A stretch of DNA of 64,000 nucleotides from Acidobacteria bacterium SCN 69-37 (lineage in GTDB: Bacteria > Acidobacteriota > Vicinamibacteria > Vicinamibacterales > SCN-69-37), in NCBI GenBank assembly GCA_001724025.1, contig MEDJ01000001.1:124001-188000 (forward strand), read 5' to 3'. Below are positions 51,023-59,766 of this stretch, one piece after another (positions within the stretch are counted from its first letter, which is position 1; each line of letters starts with the position of its first letter). The position numbers and the translations under genes are program-made. The notes beneath the pieces were generated by a model. That model was not told the DNA's origin and ran no database searches. It saw only the letters and a list, made by a program, of their open reading frames with translations.

Positions 51023-51983
51023 GGTACCACTCCAGCGTGCGCGTGATGCCCTCGCGCACGCCGACGCGCGGGGCGTACCCGAGTTCGCGCCGCGCCCGGT
51101 CGATGTCGAACGCGCGGCTCTTACGGAAGAAGTCGACCCGCCGTCTGTAGATCGGCGGCGTCAGCCCGAACGGCGCGCAGATCATTTCACAGGCCGCGCC
51201 CACCAGCCACACGGGCCAGACGGGCAGGCGCACGGGACCGCGCGAGCGTCCGGCAATCTCGCTCGTCACCCGCACCAGGTCCGCGAGCGTCGTTACTTCT
51301 CCGCCGCCGAGGATGTACGTGCGTCCGGCCACGCCGGGCACCGTCCCGCACAGACGGAAGCCGGCGCACAGATCCTCCACGTACGTGAGGTGATAGTAAT
51401 TCGTCCCCGACCCGAGCATGACGAACCGGCCGCGCGCGATCTGCCCGAACATCTTGAACAGCCGGCGATCGCCGGGACCGTAGATGCCCGTGGGCCGCGC
51501 AATCACCACCTCGAGCCCCGTGCGTGCAGCGGCCTCCCGCGCGAGGCGCTCGCCCTCGACCTTCGTTTCCTGGTAGATGTCGCCCGGTCGCAACGGCGCG
51601 TCCTCGTTGGCCGGCGGATGCTCGACGTCGCCGTGGACCCCGACCGTGCTGCAGTGCACGACGCGTCGCACACCAGCGTCGGCCGCCACCTCGATCAGCG
51701 TGGCCACGGCGCGCGCGTTCACCGCGCGATAGGTCTCGGCCGGCAATCCCGCTTCGCGGTACAGCGCGGCAATGTTGTAAACGACCTCGCAACCTGTCGC
51801 GGCGCGCCGCAGATCGTCGGCACGCGTCAGGTCCCCCACCACGATCTCGACACGACCGCGCAGATCGGCCGGCACGCGGTCGGGCTGACGCGCGAGCACG
51901 CGCACCGTGTCCCCGGCGCCGATCAGGTATCGCGCCAGGTGGCCGCCGGTGAAGCCGGTCACGCCGGTGACGAGCACCCTCAT
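51003..51983 (-). CDS. NAD-dependent epimerase/dehydratase (extended SDR)
   Basis: The 326-residue protein has the glycine motif VTGVTGFTGGHLARYL at the start, CSTVGVHGD, the catalytic Tyr-Lys in IYQETKVEGE, and IARPTGIYGPGD. The NYYHLTYVEDLCAGF segment is typical of sugar-nucleotide or isoprenoid-glycan epimerases of the atypical/NAD(P)-binding type. ATG 51983 overlaps the stop of the upstream methyltransferase (ATGA). Neighbours (methyltransferase, glycosyltransferase, acyltransferase) point to synthesis of a modified surface sugar; the substrate is unknown. Confidence 0.9.
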   Translation of the reverse strand: MRVLVTGVTGFTGGHLARYLIGAGDTVRVLARQPDRVPADLRGRVEIVVGDLTRADDLRRAATGCEVVYNIAALYREAGLPAETYRAVNARAVATLIEVAADAGVRRVVHCSTVGVHGDVEHPPANEDAPLRPGDIYQETKVEGERLAREAAARTGLEVVIARPTGIYGPGDRRLFKMFGQIARGRFVMLGSGTNYYHLTYVEDLCAGFRLCGTVPGVAGRTYILGGGEVTTLADLVRVTSEIAGRSRGPVRLPVWPVWLVGAACEMICAPFGLTPPIYRRRVDFFRKSRAFDIDRARRELGYAPRVGVREGITRTLEWYREHGWI

Positions 51984-52741
51984 CGTTCCGCCACCACCGT
52001 CACCGGCGATCCGAAGCGTCGCAACACGCCCCCAGCCGCCAGCACGCGCTCGAGGCCGTGCGTCAGCCGGAACCACCCCACGCCCTTGTGCAACGCAATG
52101 GGCAGGACGAACTGCTTGCGGCGCGTCACGACGCGGAAGCCGTGGCGCGCGAGCACGGCGTCGATCTCGCGATCCGAGAACACCCGGTACGCCTCGACCG
52201 GCCGGCCGCGACGAAGCTGACGACGACGCACGGCGCTTTCTATTGCAGCCGCGCTCGAGGCCGACGGATAGTCGAACACTACGCGCCAGCGCGCGACGCG
52301 GCAGAGCTCGCCCAGGCAGCGCTCCCAGTCGATCGCGTGCATCAGCACGCGCAGACACACGGTCACGTCGGCATCCCGATCGGGCAACGGCAGCGCGTGC
52401 GCATCGCCCACGGCAAACGAGACGTCGACACCGGCGGCCGCGGCACGCTGGCGCGCCACACCGAGCATCTCGCTCGACGCGTCGAAGCCGACGACCTGTG
52501 CGCCCGCCTGCGCCAGACCGATGGCCGCGCGCCCGGTCCCGGTGCCCACATCCACGATGCGGCGCCCGGCGGCCGGTGCCGTCGCGTCGTCCAGCAGCGC
52601 CGCCTGCTGCTCGAGCAGGAACCGTCCGACCTCGCCGCCGAAGCGCAGCGCATCGAAGCCCTCGGCCACCTGCGTGTTCGCGTAGTGCGTATAGCTGTAG
52701 TGACCGCGCCCGTCCGGGCGCGGCTCGGCCGGCGACGTCAT
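51980..52741 (-). CDS. SAM-dependent class I methyltransferase of the glycan cluster
   Basis: The 253-residue protein shows motif I RIVDVGTGTGRAAIGLA, VGFDASSEMLGVARQ, GDAHALPLPDRDADVTVCLRV and a final FRVVTRRKQFVLPIALH segment. It sits between a glycosyltransferase and an epimerase gene and overlaps both by ATGA. It probably methylates a sugar or lipid intermediate of this pathway; the target is not evident from sequence. Confidence 0.87.
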   Translation of the reverse strand: MTSPAEPRPDGRGHYSYTHYANTQVAEGFDALRFGGEVGRFLLEQQAALLDDATAPAAGRRIVDVGTGTGRAAIGLAQAGAQVVGFDASSEMLGVARQRAAAAGVDVSFAVGDAHALPLPDRDADVTVCLRVLMHAIDWERCLGELCRVARWRVVFDYPSASSAAAIESAVRRRQLRRGRPVEAYRVFSDREIDAVLARHGFRVVTRRKQFVLPIALHKGVGWFRLTHGLERVLAAGGVLRRFGSPVTVVAER

Positions 52742-53940
52742 CGGACGGGATCCTGGACGGGGCTGGTCGCCACGCCGGCAAACAGCAGGTCACACGCGCG
52801 CCGCGTCTTCGCCATGTAGGCCTCTTCGCTGTACTCGGTTGCCGCCAGCCGGGCCGCGCGTTCGCCCACCAGGTGCGCGCGCTCGGGGTCGTCGAACACG
52901 CCGATCATGGCCTCGGCCATCGCCTCCGGTGTCGCTGCCGCCAGCACCGCGGTCTCGTGCGAGAGCACCTGCGTGTGCGTACGCAGATCGGTGGCCACGA
53001 TCGGGCGTCCCGACCGCAGGTATTGATAAATCTTCAACGGCGTGTTCGTGCCCGTCGATCGCGGCGACACGAGCAGCGTCGCGGCATCGAGATAGGCAGG
53101 AATCTCCTCCGCGGGTCGCTGTCCGGTGAAGATCACGGCCTCGGCAATCCCCAGCGCCTCGACGTGTCGTCGCGCCTTCTCGACCTGCGGCGGGTGGCCG
53201 CCGACGACGACGAGCCGCGCCTCAGGCCGCCGGCGATGCACGATGGCCATGGCCGCGTACAGCAGATCGAGCCCCTGGTAGTGTTCGAAGGTCCCCGTGT
53301 AGAGCGCCACGGACGTCTCGTCCGCCAGGCCGAGCGCAGTCCGGATCGCGCGTCCTGAGCCGGCCGTGGGCGCGTCACCCGATCCCGGCGCATTCTCGAT
53401 CACCACCGCCGGGACGTCGGCCCGCACGGCCCGCGCCGTGTCCGCCAGGTCCGGACAGATGACGATGACGACCTTCGAGCCGTGGATCATCCGGCGCTCG
53501 AGCCATCGCAGGAGCGTCGCCAGGCCCGGGGCGCCACGATATCCGAAGTTCGAGACCTGCTGCGGCAGGCTCGAGTGCATGTCGTACAGATGTGGAACTC
53601 CGAGTAATCGCGCCAGTACGACGCCGATGCCCCCGCCTTCCTCGTGCGAGTGCACCGCGTCGTAGCGTCCCGACAGGGCACGCCGCACGGCCGTCACCGC
53701 CAGCAGCAGGTTCAGCGGGACCTTCGTCCACGACGGCCCGATCCCCACTCGCGCGATGCCCGGCGGACGCAACGACCGGAAGATGCGCAGGCCCGGCAGG
53801 TCGACGTCGCGGCCGAACGGATACGTCACGAGATCGACCGTGTGGCCGAGCGTCGTCAGAGCACGGATGCGGTGATACTCGGAGAAGGGTGTGCCCCGGG
53901 GCTCGAAGAACGGCTCCGGCGCGATCATCAGAATGTGCAT
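52738..53940 (-). CDS. GT4-family glycosyltransferase (GT-B fold)
   Basis: The 400-residue protein has the N-terminal Gly-rich region of GT-B enzymes (MIAPEPFFEPRGTPFSEY) and HSHEEGGGIGVV. The C-terminal nucleotide-sugar domain has LYTGTFEHYQGLDLL, LVVVGGHPPQVEK and the EX7E-like part STGTNTPLKIYQYLRSGRP. It would add a hexose to a lipid- or glycan-linked acceptor on the cytoplasmic side of the membrane. It is first in the minus-strand run toward the acyltransferase and divergent from the flippase-type gene at 54024. Confidence 0.92.
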   Translation of the reverse strand: MHILMIAPEPFFEPRGTPFSEYHRIRALTTLGHTVDLVTYPFGRDVDLPGLRIFRSLRPPGIARVGIGPSWTKVPLNLLLAVTAVRRALSGRYDAVHSHEEGGGIGVVLARLLGVPHLYDMHSSLPQQVSNFGYRGAPGLATLLRWLERRMIHGSKVVIVICPDLADTARAVRADVPAVVIENAPGSGDAPTAGSGRAIRTALGLADETSVALYTGTFEHYQGLDLLYAAMAIVHRRRPEARLVVVGGHPPQVEKARRHVEALGIAEAVIFTGQRPAEEIPAYLDAATLLVSPRSTGTNTPLKIYQYLRSGRPIVATDLRTHTQVLSHETAVLAAATPEAMAEAMIGVFDDPERAHLVGERAARLAATEYSEEAYMAKTRRACDLLFAGVATSPVQDPVR

Positions 53941-54023
53941 GCCTGGCGGCCCCGGACGGGCCGTGTCGCGGGACGGTACATGCTACACTACGCGGCCCGG
54001 TTCGCACTGCCGCGGGATCCCTC

Positions 54024-55028
54024 GTGCCGCCTACTGATCCATCCCCCGCTCCGTCCTCGTCGCGCCGCCTGATCCTGCTGGTCGCCAAGATCGTCGTCAG
54101 CGGCGGCCTGTTGTGGCTGCTCCTGCGCCGCGTCGATCTCGGCCAGCTCTGGGCGACGGCGCGCACCGCCTCGCCGGCGTGGCTGGCAGCCGCGCTCGGG
54201 CTTTACCTGATCATGTGCGTGGTGAGCGCCTGGCGCTGGCGGATCCTGCTGCGCGCGCAGGGCGTCTACATGTCGCTCGGCCGCCTCGTGACATCGTTTC
54301 TCGTCGCGACCTTCTTCAACAACTTCCTGCCGTCGAACATCGGCGGTGACGTCGTCCGGATCAGCGACACGGCACCAGCCGCTGGATCGCGGACGCTCGC
54401 GACCACCGTCGTGCTGATCGATCGCGGCATCGGACTGCTCGGCCTGATCCTGGTAGCGGCCGTCGGCGCCAGCGTCACGACCAGCGCGGGCACGGCGATC
54501 GTGGGCGGCGCGCCGGCGCTGTGGCTGCTGCTCGTCGCGGCGCTCGGCGTGGCCGTGCCGGTCGTGCTCGCCCCGGCGCTGGTCGGCCGTGTACTGAAGC
54601 CGCTCGAGGCGCTGCACCAGGACTGGGTCCGCGCACGCATCGACCGGCTGACCACGGCGCTCGGTCGCTTCCGCGAGATGCCCGGTGCGCTCGTGCTCTG
54701 CTTCGTCGGCGGCATCATCGTCCAGGCCATGCTGGTGGCCTTTTACGCCGCCGTCGCCCGCGGCCTCGCAATTCCGATCGCGCTCTCGCACCTCGCCGTG
54801 CTCGTGCCGCTCTCGTTCATCGTGCAGATGCTGCCGCTGTCGGTCAACGGGTTCGGCGTGCGCGAAGCGACATTCACGCTCTACTTCGCCCGGATCGGCC
54901 TGCCGGCCGAACCCGCCTTCGCCCTGTCGTTCATCGGGGCGGTGCTCGTGATCGTCTTCTCGCTGTCGGGCGCTGCCGCGTACGTGCTGCGCGGGCGCGT
55001 CGCTCAGGACCTGTCAGGAAACGCCTGA
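54024..55028 (+). CDS. Multispanning membrane protein, LPG synthase/AglD flippase-like family (UPF0104)
   Basis: The 334-residue protein has about eight to nine hydrophobic segments and the family landmarks WRWRILLRAQG, FFNNFLPSNIGGDVVRI, LIDRGIGLLGL and PLSVNGFGVREATF. Members include the membrane part of lysylphosphatidylglycerol synthase and AglD-like proteins, often next to glycan genes. The start is taken as GTG 54024, the first plausible in-frame start. The stop codon lies inside a hairpin (55018-55037). Confidence 0.88.
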   Translation: MPPTDPSPAPSSSRRLILLVAKIVVSGGLLWLLLRRVDLGQLWATARTASPAWLAAALGLYLIMCVVSAWRWRILLRAQGVYMSLGRLVTSFLVATFFNNFLPSNIGGDVVRISDTAPAAGSRTLATTVVLIDRGIGLLGLILVAAVGASVTTSAGTAIVGGAPALWLLLVAALGVAVPVVLAPALVGRVLKPLEALHQDWVRARIDRLTTALGRFREMPGALVLCFVGGIIVQAMLVAFYAAVARGLAIPIALSHLAVLVPLSFIVQMLPLSVNGFGVREATFTLYFARIGLPAEPAFALSFIGAVLVIVFSLSGAAAYVLRGRVAQDLSGNA

Positions 55029-55085
55029 GGCGTTCCGGACATCGAGGCGTCGGCCGGCCACGGCGCGAGAAACGCGCATGTCCGG
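55018..55085. terminator. Hairpins at the 3' end of the flippase-type gene
   Basis: AACGCC-TGA-GGCGTT (55020-55034) forms a tight stem with the stop codon as the loop. Further on, CCGGACAT (55035-55042) pairs with ATGTCCGG (55078-55085). Lying between two convergent genes, they could work as a bidirectional stop. No T-run is present, so the call is tentative. Confidence 0.45.
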
Positions 55086-55103
55086 CGTATACAAGTCAGG
55101 TCC

Positions 55104-56933
55104 TCAGTCGGGCGGCACGGCTTCGTAGTAGACGAACGACGGGCGGACGAACACGCCCAGGTTCCGCGTGTCCGTCGAGGCGGGATCGCGCCCGGCCGGC
55201 ACGAACCCGTTCGTGGTCGTCAGCTTCAGCAGATACGTGTAGCTGTGCAGATAGCGGCCGGCCGTCGGCTGGGCCACGTTGACGATCGCCTGCCCGCCCG
55301 CGCGGAACGAGGCCGCAATCGGCCGGCCGCCGAACGATCCGCTGACCGTGTTGTCGATCGGCGCATCGAAGATGAACTCCACGCGGCGCAGCGGCTGCTC
55401 GGTCCGGATGATGATCTCCGCCGTGTCCCGGCCGGCAATCCAGAATCCCTGCCCTTCGGCCGAGTAGGTGTTGGCGTCCATGAAGATCGTCTGGACCGTC
55501 GGCTCCTGCACGAACGTGATCGGACCGCGCAGCTCGTTCAGGCGATATGGCAGGTCGAGCAGCAGCGTGATCTCGATCGGCAGCGCCTTGAGCGGCATGC
55601 GCTCGACGTTCTTCCACGGCTCGGCTGACGCCGCGTACGGCCGGATTACCATGGCCCCGACGAACGCCAGGCCACCGGCGAACCCGGCCATCGCCGGCCA
55701 CAGGCGCGCCCCGGCGGGCACCAGGAACAGCAGCGGCGGATAGAGACTCAGGAAGTACCTGTTGCCTGGCGGTCCGCCGGCGCCGTTCCAGCTGTCGGGC
55801 ATCAGAATCAGAAGGACGGCCGACGATCCGACGACCGCCAGCATCGATGTCCACTGCCAGAGCGTCGAGCGGCGCCACGCGGCCAGCCACACGACGAGAA
55901 TCACAAGGCCCGGCAGATAGTACGGCACCAGCCCCGCATGCCGGCCAATCAGGAAATAGACGACATTGAGGGGTATCTGCTCGACGATCTGGGCCGAGAG
56001 GACCCGGCCCGTGTCGGCGTCGTTCGTGACCATGGCACTGCCGGTCTCATCGAACGACGTGCCGTCGTCATCGAACGGATAGTGATCGTAGAACGAGCGG
56101 CGGGAGACGGCATCCTCCGCGCCCTGATAGTTGGCTTCACCGGTAATCAGGGCATTGACGCCGAACAGACCCGTCGTCGACACGGTGAAGAGCACCACGG
56201 CCAGCATCGACCGTCTGAAGTCGCGTTGGCTCAACAGATCCAGCACGATCGGGCCGACCATCGCGGCATTGCTGGCTTTCGAGAACGTAGCAAAGCCGAC
56301 GAGCACGATCGCGGCCATGGTCGTCCACGATCCCGACAGCCACGTACGTTCGCCGGCCGGCGTCACTTTCTTGTACAGCCACAGGAAGTAGGCCCAGAAG
56401 ACCAGCGAGAAATTGAAGATTTCCGACGTCAGCCAGGCCGCGAAGACCGGCACGACCGAGGCCAGGATGAACGCCGCACCGTACAGCCAGCCGAACCGCG
56501 TGCCCGACGCGCGCTGGGTGAAGCGCATCGCCGCCCACAGACACGACGCCAGCATGAGCCAGTTGAAGATCACCAGGCCACCCGGTCCGCCGAGCCAGAC
56601 GAACGGCGTGGCGGCCACCGGATAAATCAGGGCCTTGCCGAACGCCAGACTCTGATCCGCAGGTACCGGGACCTTCTGGCCAAGGCCCGGCTCGTAGCGA
56701 CGCTTCAGGAAGATCCCACTCGGTCCCTGGCCGTACACCTGGACGAATCGCGTGTAGTCATTGCGCTCGTAGTAGAGATCGCCGTCGTCGGCGAGGCTCA
56801 GGGCCATGGCTACGTACGTGGCCTCGTCGCCTTTGATCCGGCCGGGGAGATCGCGCACGTCGATCCACCGACCGGCCACGGTCGTCAGGACAACGACGAG
56901 GACCAGCGCCAGGCGTGTTCTCACGAGGGCCAT
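55104..56933 (-). CDS. Polytopic membrane protein, GT-C glycosyltransferase-like
   Basis: The 609-residue protein has a signal-anchor start and some 9-11 membrane segments up to about residue 440, then a C-terminal periplasmic domain of about 170 residues with beta-rich sequence. The first periplasmic loop holds KGDEATYVAMALSLADDGD, an acidic motif like the catalytic Asp/Glu of GT-C enzymes (ArnT/PMT type). It may transfer a sugar from a polyprenyl donor, or be a non-catalytic relative. It overlaps the start-side neighbour at 56921 by 13 bp. No specific family name is claimed. Confidence 0.78.
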   Translation of the reverse strand: MALVRTRLALVLVVVLTTVAGRWIDVRDLPGRIKGDEATYVAMALSLADDGDLYYERNDYTRFVQVYGQGPSGIFLKRRYEPGLGQKVPVPADQSLAFGKALIYPVAATPFVWLGGPGGLVIFNWLMLASCLWAAMRFTQRASGTRFGWLYGAAFILASVVPVFAAWLTSEIFNFSLVFWAYFLWLYKKVTPAGERTWLSGSWTTMAAIVLVGFATFSKASNAAMVGPIVLDLLSQRDFRRSMLAVVLFTVSTTGLFGVNALITGEANYQGAEDAVSRRSFYDHYPFDDDGTSFDETGSAMVTNDADTGRVLSAQIVEQIPLNVVYFLIGRHAGLVPYYLPGLVILVVWLAAWRRSTLWQWTSMLAVVGSSAVLLILMPDSWNGAGGPPGNRYFLSLYPPLLFLVPAGARLWPAMAGFAGGLAFVGAMVIRPYAASAEPWKNVERMPLKALPIEITLLLDLPYRLNELRGPITFVQEPTVQTIFMDANTYSAEGQGFWIAGRDTAEIIIRTEQPLRRVEFIFDAPIDNTVSGSFGGRPIAASFRAGGQAIVNVAQPTAGRYLHSYTYLLKLTTTNGFVPAGRDPASTDTRNLGVFVRPSFVYYEAVPPD

Positions 56934-58582
56934 CCTACGATCTCATAGAGCCAGGTGTCCGGGGTTTTCACAATCGGCCTCAGGTAGGGCGCGAACGGAC
57001 CGAGCCTGTCGGCCAGCACCGCCCGTCCCGCCTCGTCATATCTGTCGATGTGCCACAGCACGTACCGCACATGCCGCGCGCGCGCCAGGGCGAACGACTC
57101 GGCGCTCGGAAACGCGTTAATCGGCAGCGCGATGTCGTAGAAATCCGGCGGAATCAGGTCGCTGTACCCGTTGACGAGTGGCTGCCAGTGATAGGCGGAC
57201 CAGAACATCCACTGCGCATGGTTGTGGAAGTCCGACGACACGTAGGGGAACGGGAACTCGAGCAGCGTGCCGCGCGGGAGGGTCGCAAGGCGTACGTAGG
57301 CCTCGTCGAGCGGCGGACGCTCCCGCAGCGGCCACGACGGCCAGCCCCACTCCGGCGTCCTGACCCCGAGTTCCGCCACGAGCAGCACGACGAGGATGGC
57401 CGGCAGCGCGCGCCACCGGACCTCGAGCCGGGCCACGGCCACGCCCGCGATCACGGCCAGCGCGAAGACCACGAGAATCCCGAGACGCGCCGGCGCCCGC
57501 AGCATCGTCATGCCCGGAATCACGGCGTGCATCACGCGATACAGTCCGGCGTCGGGGCCGAACGACGCCCAGAATGCCACGACCGCGACGAGGCCGTACA
57601 GCACGACGAGGGGCCGGACACGCCCGTCGCGTCGCGCCGCCTGGAGGCCCATCGCCGCCAGCACGACGAGGACGCCGCCGGGAAAGAGCACTTCCTTCCA
57701 CGGCTGCCAGGCCGCGAGCGCGGGCAGCCACCACTCGTGCGCAAACGCGCCGGACGTCAGCCACGCCGACAGGTTGGCCGCGTACGCCCCCGAGAGGGGC
57801 CTGACCTCCGGCGTCGCACCGGACGCGAGTCGTGCCTGCTGATAGGACATGAACACCGGCAGGACGAGCCCCGCGGTCACCGCGGCCGCCACGCCCAGGC
57901 CGCCCCAGTAACGCCACGATCCCCGGGCCGCGACGAGCGCCACGAGTCCCAGCAGACACCCGGCAAAAATCCCGTAGTACCCGCACGCGAGCGCCGCGAT
58001 GGCAAGCGCACCGCCGACGAGCGCCCCGCGTACGGGACCTGGCCGCGCCGCGAAATGATGGAACGCGATCATGACCAGCGGAAAGACGAAGATCAGCAGC
58101 AGTTGCACGTGCGCCGTCCGCGCCGACATGTACGGGCAGAAGGTGAACGCTGTCGCTGCCACCAGCCCGGCGCCCTCGGAGCCTGTCAGCCGACGCACCA
58201 ACTGGCTCATCAGGACGAACGCCAGGCACAGCGCGACGAACACCGCGCCGTTGTGCGCCGCCAGCGGATCGCCCGTCGCCGCGTACCACGGCAGGCCCAG
58301 TACGCCGGCCACGAGATTCAACTCGGAGTAGGCCAGCGTGCCGCGATGCGGCGCGAAGATGTTCGCGTCGAACACGTGCGCCGCCGGATCGAGCATCGCG
58401 TGCGCCACCCAGGCCACGTTCCAGATGCTGAACCGCCCGTCGTTCGTGTCCAGCCGCCCGACGGACGCGAGGTGCGTGAGCGTCGGCGCCGTCATGAACG
58501 CGACGAGCGCCGCACCAAGCACGACGGATCGCACTGTCGCCCACCAGCCAGAGGCCGCGGGATCAGGCAGGGAGATTCGCAC
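56921..58582 (-). CDS. Polytopic membrane protein, possible GT-C glycosyltransferase
   Basis: The 553-residue protein has 10 or more hydrophobic segments. LDTNDGRFSIWNVAWVAHA in the first large loop supplies an acidic pair where GT-C enzymes have theirs. A segment ANIFAPHRGTLAYSELNL follows, of the type in YfhO-like and related membrane transferases. The C-terminal periplasmic part (about 420-553) contains FPYVSSDFHNHAQWMFWS. It starts at GTG 58582 and overlaps the next membrane-protein gene by 13 bp, so both work in one pathway. The donor and acceptor are unknown. Confidence 0.75.
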   Translation of the reverse strand: MRISLPDPAASGWWATVRSVVLGAALVAFMTAPTLTHLASVGRLDTNDGRFSIWNVAWVAHAMLDPAAHVFDANIFAPHRGTLAYSELNLVAGVLGLPWYAATGDPLAAHNGAVFVALCLAFVLMSQLVRRLTGSEGAGLVAATAFTFCPYMSARTAHVQLLLIFVFPLVMIAFHHFAARPGPVRGALVGGALAIAALACGYYGIFAGCLLGLVALVAARGSWRYWGGLGVAAAVTAGLVLPVFMSYQQARLASGATPEVRPLSGAYAANLSAWLTSGAFAHEWWLPALAAWQPWKEVLFPGGVLVVLAAMGLQAARRDGRVRPLVVLYGLVAVVAFWASFGPDAGLYRVMHAVIPGMTMLRAPARLGILVVFALAVIAGVAVARLEVRWRALPAILVVLLVAELGVRTPEWGWPSWPLRERPPLDEAYVRLATLPRGTLLEFPFPYVSSDFHNHAQWMFWSAYHWQPLVNGYSDLIPPDFYDIALPINAFPSAESFALARARHVRYVLWHIDRYDEAGRAVLADRLGPFAPYLRPIVKTPDTWLYEIVGWPS

Positions 58583-58710
58583 TGGGATAACCCGGCCGGC
58601 GCGGCGACATGCGGACGGATTCTACCAAACCGGATCGGCGTCACGGCCGGCCGTACCGAGCGTCCGTGCTAACATCGCCGTCTCGCCGCCCGGTCGCGAA
58701 CCGCCCCGTG

Positions 58711-59766
58711 ATGCTTTCGCCACCCCGCCTGTTTCCGGACGACATCGACGTGGCCGTGGTTTCTCACAACGGCCGTTCGACGCTGCCCCGCGTCCTCGAC
58801 GACCTCGCGCGCACCGGCGCGCCGCCCGATCGCATCGTCGTCTACGACGTGGCCAGCACGGACGCGACGACGACGTGGCTCGCCGAGGCCTGGCCGGGCG
58901 TACGACGAGTCCGGCTCGAGACGAACGCCGGACCGAACCCCGCCCGCAACCGCGCCATCGCCGAGGCGCAGCGCCCGCGCCTGCTGCTCGTAGACTCGGA
59001 CGCGTATCTGCAGCCCGACGTGCCGTACAGGTTGCGCGAAGCCCTGGAGGATCATGCGGATGCCGGGGCCGCGGTGCCCGTGGTCGTCCACGCCGATCGT
59101 CCGGGCACGATCCAGTACGCCGGCGGCCGCCTGCACTTCATCTGCGAAGCCATCAATCCGTGGGCCGATCGCCCGCTGGCCGCACGCGGCGTCGCCCCGA
59201 ATGCGATCGGCACGGCGCCCGGTGTCTGCTTCCTGCTCGACGTGGCGTCGGCCCGTGCGGTCGGCGGATTCGATCCGGCGTACTTCATGGGCAAGGAAGA
59301 TGGCGAATTCTGCTATCGCCTGCGCGTCGCCGGCTTCCGGCTCATCGAGGCCCCCCGCGCCATCGCGCACCACGGCAGCCGCCCGCGCTCCGCGTGGCTG
59401 TTCTCGTTCCAGATCCGCAATCGCTGGCACTTCATTCTGAAAAACTACGACACGCGCACGCTGCTGCTGCTGGCGCCGGCGCTCGTGCTGCACGAGGGTG
59501 TGCAATTCGCCATGCTCGCGGCGCGGGGACAGGTCCGCGCCTGGTGGACGGCCGTCCGCGAGATCGGCCCGATGTGCCGGACGCTGCGAGCCGACCGCCG
59601 CCGGGTCGCCGCGAGCCGGCGAACGGCCGACGGCGAAATCCTCGATGCCGCCCCACTGCTCGTGCGCGCGGATCTCGTGGGCGGACGTCTCGGCACGCTG
59701 GCCAAGTCGGCCTACGATCGCTGGCTCGACGCCTACTGGCGCCTCGTCGGTCGATGGCTGCGATGA
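58711..59766 (+). CDS. GT2-family glycosyltransferase
   Basis: The 351-residue enzyme has the GT-A fold: DVAVVSHNGRSTLPRVLDD, YDVASTDATTTWL, the RNRAIAEAQRPRLLLVDSDAYL donor-site DxD-like motif, and GGFDPAYFMGKEDGEFCYRL, the ED catalytic region. A C-terminal hydrophobic helix (about 250-275) suggests membrane association. ATG 58711 is preferred; a GTG codon immediately before it could also be used. Its stop overlaps the start of the flippase gene by ATGA, so sugar addition and export are coupled. Confidence 0.9.
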   Translation: MLSPPRLFPDDIDVAVVSHNGRSTLPRVLDDLARTGAPPDRIVVYDVASTDATTTWLAEAWPGVRRVRLETNAGPNPARNRAIAEAQRPRLLLVDSDAYLQPDVPYRLREALEDHADAGAAVPVVVHADRPGTIQYAGGRLHFICEAINPWADRPLAARGVAPNAIGTAPGVCFLLDVASARAVGGFDPAYFMGKEDGEFCYRLRVAGFRLIEAPRAIAHHGSRPRSAWLFSFQIRNRWHFILKNYDTRTLLLLAPALVLHEGVQFAMLAARGQVRAWWTAVREIGPMCRTLRADRRRVAASRRTADGEILDAAPLLVRADLVGGRLGTLAKSAYDRWLDAYWRLVGRWLR